A stretch of 64,000 nt of DNA from Acetivibrio cellulolyticus CD2. Lineage in GTDB: Bacteria; Bacillota; Clostridia; Acetivibrionales; Acetivibrionaceae. Under the pieces are notes generated by a model. The model was not told the origin of the DNA and made no database searches. It saw only the letters and a program-made list of their open reading frames with translations. Location: NCBI RefSeq assembly GCF_000179595.2, contig NZ_JH556658.1, forward strand, positions 410,861 through 474,860, read 5' to 3'. The position numbers and the translations under genes were made by a program. Below are positions 47,380 through 55,295 of this stretch, piece by piece (positions within the stretch are counted from its first letter, which is position 1; the number at the start of each line of letters is the position of its first letter).

Positions 47380-49368
47380 ATGAAACTTAAAAAAAAGAAA
47401 AATGGTATTTTTTTAATTTCTACAGCATTTTTGTTGATTTTAACTCTTTTCATAATTTCCATAATTGAAAATTCCAGAAGCATTTCTGTAAATGGCACAG
47501 GAAGTAAGTCATCAGACTATTTATCAATAAATAGCATAAAATATCCCAAAACTCTTTTTGATGATTCTAAAGTGCATTCTATTGATATTCAGGTTGATGA
47601 TCAAGCTTGGAGTAAAATGGTTGCTAATGCAGAAGTAGAGGAGTATATTCCATGTGCAATGGTAATTGATGGGATTAAGATCGATGAAGTTGGAATTAGG
47701 CCTAAAGGCAACTCTTCCTTAAGTCAAATAAGCGGAATGAAATCTGAAAATTTCAGCTTTAAGGTTGAGTTTGACCACTATAAAAATCAGACCTTTGATG
47801 GTCTTGATAAAATGGTGCTTAACAACTGTACTATGGACACTACCTATATGAAAGACTACTTAACACAGGATATGATGAATTATATGGGAGTTGCAGCCCC
47901 ATTAACAAGCTTTGCCAATATAAAATTAAATGGCCGGGATTTTGGATTTTATCTAGCTGCTGAAGCTGTTGAGGATTCTTTTCTTATAAGAAATTATGGT
48001 AATAATGATGGCAAACTTTATAAACCGGATTCCCTTGCAATTTCGAATTTTGATTTTTCAGATATGAGCAGCTATAGAATGGAAAGTGGTCAGCTTGCAA
48101 CTGACTATCTTTCAAATATTATGTCAGGTGAGACATATAAGGACTTTGACGACAACATGCGAGCAGATTTGATGGGTGATATGGCTAGTGTCTTCCTTGA
48201 TGTCAGCAGCATTAGGACTGATATATCCGGGTTAGTCTATATAGATGACAACCCCAAAAGCTATAAAACGATTTTTGACACTGCAATATTTGATACAACT
48301 GAAATTGATAAAAAAAGACTGATTAATTCAATAAAAAAGCTCAATAGTGGTGAAGATTTAGAGAATACCATAAATGTTGATTCTGTAATTAAATATTTTG
48401 TGGTGCACAATTTTGTTAACAACTATGATTCGTATACAAGTATTTTTTCACATAATTACTTCTTGTATGAAAACAATGGCAAATTGTCAATGATACCTTG
48501 GGATTACAATCTTGCTTTCGGGGCACTTTCACTTGAAGCTGCCAACTCATTTATTGATTCTTTCGAAGATTATCTCATTGTAGATACAAAAACATATGGA
48601 ATGAGCGCAGCAAAAAGCATGGTTAATTATCCTATTGATACACCTGTATTTTCAGTCGATCTTAAAGAAAGACCCATGATCTATCAAATATTGAATAATG
48701 AAACTTATAGTAAGTTATATCATCAATACTTTGATGAATTTGTATCCAAATACTTTGAAAGTGGGCATTTTAAGGATTTATATTCTTCGACTGTTGAAAT
48801 GATATCACCCTATGTAAAAAATGATTCAAAAGGCTTTTATTCATTTGAACAATTTGAGGATGGAGTAAAAGAGCTTAATAAATTCTGCAATTTAAGGGCT
48901 ATTAGTATAAGAGGACAGTTAAACAAGACTATTCCTTCAACATTAGCCGGTCAAAACGAAAATCCAGAAAGTCTTATTGATACAAAAGATTTAGATATAT
49001 CAAAGACCTTAGACTTTTCATCAATGGTCGGAGTAACAGGGTTTTCCAGCGATGGCTTTAAAGAAATTTTAAATTCCTTTATAAAATACGTCCCTGAAAA
49101 ATATATGACAGATGGTAAAATAGATACCACGAAATTAACAAAAGATGACTTTATATTGCTTAAAGATAATATTGGCAACATAATACCTATTGCAGTTCAG
49201 GTTGTTAAAAGCAATGAGGGATTAAGAAATAAAGTTATTACTTCTGTGATGCCTGAAATAATATTGATTTTGTCACTACTTGCTATAGTATTAATCACAA
49301 TATTCTTAAATAAGTATTCACGTGTAAAATATAAAAAAAGAGTAGGGAGGGAGAAAATTGAAACTTAG
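47380..49368 (+). CDS. CotH-family kinase-like membrane protein
   Basis: 662 residues with an N-terminal membrane helix (about 10-30) and a second at about 623-648 (IILILSLLAIVLITIF). The large domain between them faces outside. CotH motifs: VGIRPKGNSSL, FDGLDKMVLNN, and the kinase-type MIPWDYNLAFG. CotH proteins are atypical protein kinases that phosphorylate spore coat proteins, but this membrane-bound form sits with VTC and DUF4956 genes, so a polyphosphate- or surface-related role is likelier. The ribosome binding site is weak. It overlaps the VTC gene by 11 bases. Confidence 0.85.
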   Translation: MKLKKKKNGIFLISTAFLLILTLFIISIIENSRSISVNGTGSKSSDYLSINSIKYPKTLFDDSKVHSIDIQVDDQAWSKMVANAEVEEYIPCAMVIDGIKIDEVGIRPKGNSSLSQISGMKSENFSFKVEFDHYKNQTFDGLDKMVLNNCTMDTTYMKDYLTQDMMNYMGVAAPLTSFANIKLNGRDFGFYLAAEAVEDSFLIRNYGNNDGKLYKPDSLAISNFDFSDMSSYRMESGQLATDYLSNIMSGETYKDFDDNMRADLMGDMASVFLDVSSIRTDISGLVYIDDNPKSYKTIFDTAIFDTTEIDKKRLINSIKKLNSGEDLENTINVDSVIKYFVVHNFVNNYDSYTSIFSHNYFLYENNGKLSMIPWDYNLAFGALSLEAANSFIDSFEDYLIVDTKTYGMSAAKSMVNYPIDTPVFSVDLKERPMIYQILNNETYSKLYHQYFDEFVSKYFESGHFKDLYSSTVEMISPYVKNDSKGFYSFEQFEDGVKELNKFCNLRAISIRGQLNKTIPSTLAGQNENPESLIDTKDLDISKTLDFSSMVGVTGFSSDGFKEILNSFIKYVPEKYMTDGKIDTTKLTKDDFILLKDNIGNIIPIAVQVVKSNEGLRNKVITSVMPEIILILSLLAIVLITIFLNKYSRVKYKKRVGREKIET

Positions 49369-50032
49369 ACACGAATACAAGATATTTCTTAACTACTCTG
49401 ACTATCTTACAATTCGTTCGAGACTGAGAGCAGTAGTACCACATGATAAACACGTTGATAAAACTGGGGAGTACAAAATTAGAAGCCTGTATTTTGACAA
49501 TTATAATGATAAAGCTTTAATGGAAAAACTCAGCGGTGTTAATATGCGCGAAAAATTCAGAATCCGCTGTTATAATGACAATTATGACATAATAAATCTT
49601 GAAAAGAAAAGTAAGATTAATGGTTATTGCAATAAGCTTTCTGAAAGAGTTACCAAAGATGAAGTAAGAAAAATAATCAATGGTGACACACAATGGATGC
49701 TTAATTCAAGCAGGCCGCTTGTTTCTGAGCTGTATGTTAAAATGAAAACCCAGCAGTTAAGGCCAAAAACCATTATAGATTACTATCGTGAACCATTTAT
49801 ATATACTGCTGGTAATGTAAGGATTACACTTGACCGGGATGTAAGAACAAGCGTTAAAAATATTGATATACTTGATCCAAATGTTCCAATGATTAAAGCA
49901 AATGAAATAGTGGTAGTTTTAGAGGTTAAGTATGATAATTATATACCGGCCTTGATTTCTGATATAGTTAAAGTTAAAAATCGGCAAATATCAACTTTTT
50001 CTAAGTATGTAGCCGGTAGAGTATATGGATAA
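49358..50032 (+). CDS. VTC-domain protein (polyphosphate polymerase-like)
   Basis: 224 residues, a stand-alone VTC catalytic-type domain: RHEYKIFLN at the start, YKIRSLYFDNYND, REKFRIRCYND and NLEKKSK supply the ring of basic residues, and VVVLEVKYDNYIP holds the metal-binding Glu. Related VTC4 makes polyphosphate from ATP in eukaryotes; the bacterial enzyme's activity is usually inferred. TTG start with AGGGAGGGAG upstream, overlapping the CotH gene. The DUF4956 gene follows, giving a widespread three-gene cassette. Confidence 0.88.
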   Translation: MKLRHEYKIFLNYSDYLTIRSRLRAVVPHDKHVDKTGEYKIRSLYFDNYNDKALMEKLSGVNMREKFRIRCYNDNYDIINLEKKSKINGYCNKLSERVTKDEVRKIINGDTQWMLNSSRPLVSELYVKMKTQQLRPKTIIDYYREPFIYTAGNVRITLDRDVRTSVKNIDILDPNVPMIKANEIVVVLEVKYDNYIPALISDIVKVKNRQISTFSKYVAGRVYG

Positions 50033-50055
50033 AATTAATTTTGGAGGTTTTAATA

Positions 50056-50721
50056 ATGGGCAGCATTCTAAATTCAAATTTTTTAAAAAATGCAACAGCG
50101 GTAAGTGGCTTTGATATGATTATAGGTGTTATGGTTGCATTTCTAATAGGGTTGTTTATTTTTGTGGTTTACAAAAAGACCTTTTCAGGTGTAATGTTTT
50201 CTGCTAATTTTGGTCTGTCCTTGATAGGTATGTCTATGATAACATCAGCCGTTATCTTAGCAGTTTCAAGCAATGTTGTTCTTTCGCTTGGTATGGTAGG
50301 TGCACTTTCTATTGTCAGATTCAGAACTGCAGTTAAAGACCCGCTTGACATAGTATTTTTGTTCTGGTCCATAACAGCAGGTATCATTGTAGGTGCAGGA
50401 ATGATTCCTTTAGCTGTAGTAACAAGTTTGTTAATGGGTATAGTTATGACTGTGTTTGTAAACAAGAAAAGCAGAAAGACACCTTATATATTAGTTATTA
50501 ATTGCGAAAACTCTGATGTTGAGGATGATGTAATGAATATTATTGAAGCTAAAACAGATAAGTCTATAATTAAAGGAAAAACTGTTTCAAAAGTTGGTAT
50601 GGAGCTTACGGTTGAGGTTTTGTTAAAGGATGGTTATAGTAAATTTGTTAATGATGTAATTAATATTAATGGCGTTACAAATGCAGTTTTGGTAAGCTAT
50701 AATGGTGAATATATGGGTTAA
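50056..50721 (+). CDS. DUF4956 membrane protein
   Basis: 221 residues. Four membrane helices (about 20-40, 47-66, 68-86 and 103-135) around the conserved LGMVGALSIVRFRTAVKDP segment that marks DUF4956, then a cytosolic ferredoxin-like domain (about 142-221). ATG 50056 is chosen, with TTGGAGG upstream. The family is nearly always next to a VTC-domain protein and often a CotH. A role as channel or regulator for polyphosphate is plausible but unproven. Confidence 0.88.
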   Translation: MGSILNSNFLKNATAVSGFDMIIGVMVAFLIGLFIFVVYKKTFSGVMFSANFGLSLIGMSMITSAVILAVSSNVVLSLGMVGALSIVRFRTAVKDPLDIVFLFWSITAGIIVGAGMIPLAVVTSLLMGIVMTVFVNKKSRKTPYILVINCENSDVEDDVMNIIEAKTDKSIIKGKTVSKVGMELTVEVLLKDGYSKFVNDVININGVTNAVLVSYNGEYMG

Positions 50722-50735
50722 GCTAAATGAATATA

Positions 50736-50779
50736 AAATCAAAGAAACTGTCCTATTGCTGGGGAGTTTCTTTGATTTT
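50736..50779. terminator. Bidirectional terminator
   Basis: AAAATCAAAGAAACT and AGTTTCTTTGATTTT form a perfect stem between two convergent genes (DUF4956 on +, the lipoprotein on -), with T runs on both strands. Confidence 0.85.
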
Positions 50780-50802
50780 GAGGAGTTTTCGAAACAAATC
50801 AA

Positions 50803-51678
50803 TTACTCCTTGTTTTTCCCGTGTTTATAATCCCCAGGTTCCTTATCAAAGCTTATATTCTGGCCATCAGATGTACATACAATAGTCCCGCTCTCATCAG
50901 TTCTGTAAAGTTGAATACCTTTTGACTTCAACAGTTTCATTGTTTTTTTACTTGGATGGTCTTTGCTATCATTTTTCTCACAGCTTAAAGCTGCATATTT
51001 TGGGTTAACCTTGTTTAAGAATTCTTCTGAGGTTGCAGTATCACTCCCGTGATGACCAATCTTTAGAACATCCGCAGATAAATCATACCCTTTGCCTATC
51101 ATTTCAGTTTCCGACAAAAACTGTGCATCACCTGAAAACAAAAACGAAGTATTCTTATAGATCATTTTTAATACAATGGAGTAGTTATTTTCATCTTCGT
51201 ATTTTTTGCTGTTTGGCGCCATAATAAGGCATTTAGCATCGCCAAAATCAAATGATGAACCCGAAACAGGCGCAGTAATACTAAGTCCTTTTTGATTTAT
51301 GGCTTTAACCATGCTTTCAAATTTCTTATCATTGCTTGTCACACTTGGCATATAAATCATCCCAATTTTGAAGCTTTTTATAACCTTTGCAGCATTTCCA
51401 ATATGATCATTATGCTGATGTGTTAAAATTAGATAATCTATTTTTTTTATACCCTGAGAACTTAGGTATTCCATAAATTCATCTTCTTTTTCTTTTAAAC
51501 CTGTATCGATGAGCATAGTTTTGCTTCCGGTTTGTACAAGTATGCTGTCTCCTTGCCCGACATCAATAAAATGTACCTTTAAACCGTCTACTAATAATTC
51601 ATTTGGATTACTGCATGAAGTGAAGGTTATACAAGATACCAAAGCAATTAAAAACAATTTTTTTAATCTGACAAACAT
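50803..51678 (-). CDS. ComEC-like metallo-beta-lactamase-fold lipoprotein
   Basis: 291 residues. Lipoprotein signal ending in FTSC. The metallo-beta-lactamase fold is clear: VHFIDVGQGDSILV, MLIDTG, the metal motif LTHQHNDHIGNA, FLFSGDA, and IGHHGSDTATS. It resembles the C-terminal nuclease-like domain of ComEC as a stand-alone, membrane-tethered extracellular hydrolase; extracellular DNA or phosphodiester cleavage is a reasonable guess. Start at 51678 has AGGT eight bases upstream. It is the only housekeeping-like gene on the minus strand. Confidence 0.88.
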   Translation of the reverse strand: MFVRLKKLFLIALVSCITFTSCSNPNELLVDGLKVHFIDVGQGDSILVQTGSKTMLIDTGLKEKEDEFMEYLSSQGIKKIDYLILTHQHNDHIGNAAKVIKSFKIGMIYMPSVTSNDKKFESMVKAINQKGLSITAPVSGSSFDFGDAKCLIMAPNSKKYEDENNYSIVLKMIYKNTSFLFSGDAQFLSETEMIGKGYDLSADVLKIGHHGSDTATSEEFLNKVNPKYAALSCEKNDSKDHPSKKTMKLLKSKGIQLYRTDESGTIVCTSDGQNISFDKEPGDYKHGKNKE

Positions 51679-51909
51679 GTTAATATACCTCACTGGCTTT
51701 AATTAATACTACTTACAATAGACTATTTTATCATTTAATATATGAAGTTTCTATGAGATTTTTAACATTCTTTGATATAGAACTGAAAATTGCCTATATG
51801 AAAAATTATCGTGCATTTTTTGCGTTTTCTGAGTAGAAAGAGTCCTGCTGATTGCTTTGTAAAAAAATAAACAAAAAATTACAGCATTTTTTGAAATATT
51901 TTTATGGAA

Positions 51910-51939
51910 TTGGAAGCGAATATAGAGTAAAATTATAAT
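51910..51939 (+). promoter_or_regulatory. Sigma-A-like promoter of prsA
   Basis: TTGGAA (51910-51915) and TATAAT (51934-51939) are 18 bases apart. The rest of 51694-52035 is AT-rich and has no gene. Confidence 0.45.
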
Positions 51940-52035
51940 TTGTAGGTGTTTAGATATAATTTTGCAATTATTTGATTTGAAATATAAAATAATGCAAAAA
52001 AGTTTTTTAAATAAATAATCATATGGAGGTTAATC

Positions 52036-53097
52036 ATGAATTTAAAAAAAGTAATTACCTTTGCATTAAGTGCGTCATTAGTTTTTAGCCTTAGTGCATG
52101 CAACAAGAGCGTAAAATTATCCAACGGCAAGAACTCGACAGATATTGTAGGGACAGTAGGTGATGAGAAGATTACTGCCACTGAATTTAAATTTTACGCA
52201 ACTATGGAGATAAACCAGAAGGAAAGCCAAGCAGGCATAGCTGACAAAAGTAAGGATGAAAAGAAAAAGTATTGGGAAACAAAAGAAGGAGATGTAGACA
52301 GAAAGCAAACTGTTATAGACAATACTCTTAACAACCTGACGGAGCTAAAAGTTTTGTTAATGAGTGCTAAAAAAGATAATGTTAAGTTGGAACAAACAGA
52401 TTTTGATGATGCAAATAAAATGATAGATCAATTTGTTCAAAATGAAGCAAAAGGTGATAAAAATGAAGCAGAAAAGGTAATGATGGAAAAGTATGGTGTT
52501 TCCATTGATCAATATAAGTTAATGTATCAGGATTATATGCTTGCATATAATAAGTATGCTTCCAGCCAACCAGCCAAAATTGAAATCAATGACAGTGATG
52601 TAAAAAGTGAGTTTGAAAAGAATAAGGAACAATACAATAAGGTAACAGTAAAGCATGTACTTGTGCTAACTAATGACAGTACAACCAATGAACCTCTTCC
52701 TGAAGATAAAGTTGCCGAAAAGAAGAAACTTGCAGATGATATTCTTAAAAAGGCACAAGCAGGAGAAGATTTTGAAGCGTTAGTAAAACAATACTCAGAA
52801 GATCCTGGTTCAAAAGACAAGGGTGGAGAGTATACTTTCCCTAAGGGAGAAATGGTAAAGGAGTTTGAAGATTGGGCATTTAATGCAAAAGAAGGAGATA
52901 TGGGTGTTGTACAAACTACTTATGGATTTCATGTTATGAAATTCATAAAACGTGAAGATGCTTCTTTTGACGCTGAAAAAGATAAGCTTAAGTCAAGTTT
53001 GCAAAATGCACAATATCAGAAAAAACTTGATGAACTGAAGAAAGCAAACCCAGTGGTTAAGGATCAGAAGGTTATTGACTCATTGGATTTGTTCTAG
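52036..53097 (+). CDS. prsA: PrsA-like parvulin foldase lipoprotein
   Basis: 353-residue lipoprotein (lipobox LSAC, C22) that assists folding of exported proteins outside the membrane. A SurA-like helical N-domain (about 40-185) is followed by a parvulin rotamase domain at about 195-305: VKHVLVLT, FEALVKQYSEDPGSKDKGGE, and TTYGFHVMKF. Parvulin-type hallmarks are intact. TATGGAGG precedes the ATG. It stands alone between its promoter and a strong terminator. Confidence 0.93.
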   Translation: MNLKKVITFALSASLVFSLSACNKSVKLSNGKNSTDIVGTVGDEKITATEFKFYATMEINQKESQAGIADKSKDEKKKYWETKEGDVDRKQTVIDNTLNNLTELKVLLMSAKKDNVKLEQTDFDDANKMIDQFVQNEAKGDKNEAEKVMMEKYGVSIDQYKLMYQDYMLAYNKYASSQPAKIEINDSDVKSEFEKNKEQYNKVTVKHVLVLTNDSTTNEPLPEDKVAEKKKLADDILKKAQAGEDFEALVKQYSEDPGSKDKGGEYTFPKGEMVKEFEDWAFNAKEGDMGVVQTTYGFHVMKFIKREDASFDAEKDKLKSSLQNAQYQKKLDELKKANPVVKDQKVIDSLDLF

Positions 53098-53136
53098 ATT
53101 TTTGCAAAAAGACCTGGTGCTTTAATTAGAGTAAAG

Positions 53137-53175
53137 CCTGCGAAGTCACATGAATGTGATTTCGCAGGTTTTTTA
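53137..53175 (+). terminator. Terminator after prsA
   Basis: CCTGCGAAGTCACA and TGTGATTTCGCAGG form a 14-bp stem with one G-U, four-base loop and a T6 run. Confidence 0.9.
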
Positions 53176-53225
53176 ATGCCTAACTTTGGGTGCAGGACGT
53201 GTTTGTGAATTTTATAAAAACATTA

Positions 53226-53254
53226 TTTACTTCCATTAGCTGTTGATATATTAT
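53226..53254 (+). promoter_or_regulatory. Sigma-A-like promoter of the LURP-one gene
   Basis: TTTACT (53226-53231) and TATTAT (53249-53254) are 17 bases apart, about 40 bases before the ATG. Confidence 0.45.
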
Positions 53255-53294
53255 GAATTATGTAAGTAAATAATGAGGGATGAAAGGGGAACAT

Positions 53295-53873
53295 ATGGAC
53301 GAGAGATTTAGTTATAATACGTATTTGGTTCGCAGGAAGATTTTAAAACTTGTTGGTGGAGCTTTTCACTTTTATGACCCAATGGGGAATGTTGTTTTAT
53401 ATGCAAACATGAAAGCGTTTAAACTAAAAGAGGATATCACAATTTACAGCGGTGAGGATATGCAGGAAGCCATGCTAAGTATAAAAGCCCGCAATATCGT
53501 AGATTTTTCTGCCACATATGATGTATTTGATGCTCAATCTAATGAAAAGATTGGAGGATTGAGGAGAAAAGGTCTCAAGTCCATACTTAAAGATGAGTGG
53601 TTGGTTTTAGACGAATCAGATAACCAAATAGGTGTTATTAAAGAGGATAGTACTGCACTTGCCCTTGTAAGAAGGTTTCTGACAACCCTTATACCTCAAA
53701 CATATAGTTGTGTTATAAATAATAGGGAAGTCTGCGAATATAAGCAAAACTTTAATCCATTTGTTGTAAAGGTAAATGTAGATTTTTCTATGGACAGAGA
53801 ACAAATTTATGATAGACGTTTAGGGCTTGCTGCTGGCTTGCTCTTGTGTGCAATTGAAGGAAAACAAAGTTAG
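53295..53873 (+). CDS. LURP-one-related (scramblase-fold) protein
   Basis: 192 residues of the LURP-one/YxjI family, a Tubby-like/phospholipid-scramblase barrel. Typical strands: YLVRRKILKLVGGAFHFYDP, NVVLYANMKAFKLKEDITIY, ARNIVDFSATYDVFDAQSNE and IGGLRRKGLKSILKDEWLVL. No membrane helix. Its bacterial function is unknown; membrane-lipid contact is the usual guess. AAGGGGA precedes ATG 53295. Own promoter and terminator. Confidence 0.82.
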   Translation: MDERFSYNTYLVRRKILKLVGGAFHFYDPMGNVVLYANMKAFKLKEDITIYSGEDMQEAMLSIKARNIVDFSATYDVFDAQSNEKIGGLRRKGLKSILKDEWLVLDESDNQIGVIKEDSTALALVRRFLTTLIPQTYSCVINNREVCEYKQNFNPFVVKVNVDFSMDREQIYDRRLGLAAGLLLCAIEGKQS

Positions 53874-53942
53874 TAAGAGTAAATAAGTCTAGAGCACAAA
53901 GTTATAGCTGATGTGATATTTCATCATTTCTAAATAGTAATA

Positions 53943-53976
53943 AATAGAGCTGGAGAAATTCAGCTCTATTTTTATA
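53943..53976 (+). terminator. Terminator after the LURP-one gene
   Basis: ATAGAGCTG and CAGCTCTAT form a perfect stem with an eight-base loop and T5 run. Confidence 0.88.
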
Positions 53977-54038
53977 TATGCCCTTTATGCAGGAAGGTCA
54001 GTTATAAAAAGGCAGCCTAAATCGCTCTTTATTTGTGC

Positions 54039-54067
54039 TTTTCAATGAATGTTATATGTGCTATACT
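54039..54067 (+). promoter_or_regulatory. Extended -10 promoter of the ECF-like gene
   Basis: TTTTCA (54039-54044), 17-base spacer, TATACT (54062-54067) with TGC immediately before it (extended -10). Confidence 0.5.
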
Positions 54068-54143
54068 AAGATTCGCAAAAAGGTTTATAAATTAAAACAG
54101 GCCTTTTCCAGCATATATAAGCATTTTTGAAAGGGGTAACAAA

Positions 54144-54656
54144 ATGAATAATAATGTCAAATATTTGACCAGAACGGCTATGCTATTGGCACTGACTATA
54201 GTTTTTCAATTCCTTGGAAGGCTTTTTCCTCTAGGCGGTAATAGTAACTTTATAGTTGGACCGCTGGTTAATGCATGTCTTATCATTTCAGCGAGTTTGG
54301 TTGGAATTTACGCAGGAGCTGTAATATCAATTCTTTCGCCATTTGGGGCTATACTGACCGGGGCATTATTACCTTTACCGTTGGCTCTGTTTGTAGCATT
54401 AGGAAACTTTTCGCTTGTACTTATATTCTATATTTTTAGAAAGAAAGAGATTATAGGGATTATTTCGGGTGCAATTGTTAAATTTGCAATTATTTATGGT
54501 TCCTTGCTATATGTAATCCCATTTTTTAAATTGTTGCCTGCAACTCAAGCTCTAAAACTTGCTAGTGCTAATTTTGGGTGGCTGCAGCTTGTTACAGCAT
54601 TAGTGGGTGGAATTATAGCAATTCCTATTATTAGAAGGCTCGAAAAGCATATTTAA
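54144..54656 (+). CDS. Putative ECF transporter S component
   Basis: 170 residues with five to six membrane helices and an N-terminal helix of the ECF S type (LTRTAMLLALTIVFQFLGRL), which carries small residues for docking on EcfT. Short loops, no nucleotide-binding site. Such proteins bind vitamins or small precursors and need EcfA/T encoded elsewhere. It lies just upstream of the hydrogenase maturation cluster but has its own promoter. The substrate cannot be told from the sequence. Confidence 0.65.
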   Translation: MNNNVKYLTRTAMLLALTIVFQFLGRLFPLGGNSNFIVGPLVNACLIISASLVGIYAGAVISILSPFGAILTGALLPLPLALFVALGNFSLVLIFYIFRKKEIIGIISGAIVKFAIIYGSLLYVIPFFKLLPATQALKLASANFGWLQLVTALVGGIIAIPIIRRLEKHI

Positions 54657-54673
54657 CTTTATTGGTAAAAGGC

Positions 54674-54701
54674 TTTACACGTTATGCTTATTTGATATAA
54701 T
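54674..54701 (+). promoter_or_regulatory. Extended -10 promoter of the hyd cluster
   Basis: TTTACA (54674-54679), 16-base spacer, TATAAT (54696-54701) preceded by TGA (extended -10). The predicted start is near 54708. No other convincing promoter lies before hydG, so this one may drive TM1266 and the whole hyd unit. Confidence 0.7.
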
Positions 54702-54735
54702 GGATACATAGTTAAAAAAGTAACGAGGTTTGATT

Positions 54736-54987
54736 ATGGAAAAGGAAAACAAGGTTGCTGTTATAGGCATAGTTGTTAATAACCGTGAGGAAACATCCAG
54801 AAAAGTGAATGATGTCTTAAGTGCTTTCGGGTCGATTATTGTTGGAAGGATGGGTATCCCTTACAAGGAAAAGGGAATTTCGGTGATCTCCATAATTGTA
54901 GACGGCACTAATGATGAAATTGGTGCATTGGCAGGAAAGCTTGGAAATATTAACGGAATTAAAGCAAAAGTTGCTTTAACATATTAA
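54736..54987 (+). CDS. TM1266-type hydrogenase-system regulator
   Basis: 83 residues of the TM1266 family (NikR-C/ACT-like fold), annotated as iron-only hydrogenase system regulator. Key segments: VAVIGIVVNNREETSRKVND, FGSIIVGRMGIPYKEKGI and ISIIVDGTNDEIGALAGKLG. There is no DNA-binding domain, so it more likely senses a ligand or partner. ATG 54736 has ACGAGG upstream; the TTG at 54730 is less likely. The family is nearly always found beside hydG/hydE/hydF. Confidence 0.92.
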   Translation: MEKENKVAVIGIVVNNREETSRKVNDVLSAFGSIIVGRMGIPYKEKGISVISIIVDGTNDEIGALAGKLGNINGIKAKVALTY

Positions 54988-55191
54988 TTAGGTGGTATTA
55001 ATAATATAACTTAATAGTGAGTATCTGAGATACCGGGTGTATACCTAATATCAAGGAGAACAAAACGGCTGGGGACATGAAATTTCTACTGTTTTAAAAA
55101 GGCTTGTTGTGATACAGGCTGAGTAGTATTTTCGCAGATTCCCATAATTGCCTGACGAGATGGATTATGTCTTATCGAAGGGGGAATGGAT

Positions 55192-55221
55192 ATGAATTAT
55201 TTATTTGTGAACTCTTCTTGA
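55192..55221 (+). CDS. Candidate nine-residue leader peptide upstream of hydG
   Basis: ATG 55192 begins MNYLFVNSS and stops at 55219-55221, with a strong ribosome binding site (GAAGGGG at 55177-55184, spacing seven). Its last three sense codons (AAC TCT TCT) are the 5' arm of the terminator at 55210-55248, so a ribosome finishing the peptide would block the hairpin. The peptide has one Tyr and two Ser. This is a frame seen in the sequence; its translation is inference. Confidence 0.5.
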   Translation: MNYLFVNSS

Positions 55222-55248
55222 CTTTATTATAGTCTCGAAGAGTTTTTT
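55210..55248 (+). terminator. Intrinsic terminator/attenuator before hydG
   Basis: AACTCTTC (55210-55217) pairs with GAAGAGTT (55237-55244), with an inner GACT/AGTC stem (55220-55223 with 55231-55234), followed by T6. It lies 48 bases before the hydG ATG inside a roughly 220-base leader (54988-55209). That leader also has a perfect GTATC-TGA-GATAC hairpin near 55021. I could not match the leader to a known riboswitch class. Confidence 0.8.
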
Positions 55249-55295
55249 AGTGTAGTCGAATTTAGAGTACTTAAATATTAACAGGGGGTCAAACT

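Noticed and set aside
54988-55210. Known riboswitch (TPP, SAM, cobalamin, THF, NiCo, T-box) before hydG
   Set aside because: I compared remembered core motifs and none matches well; only the terminator and the small leader frame are supportable.
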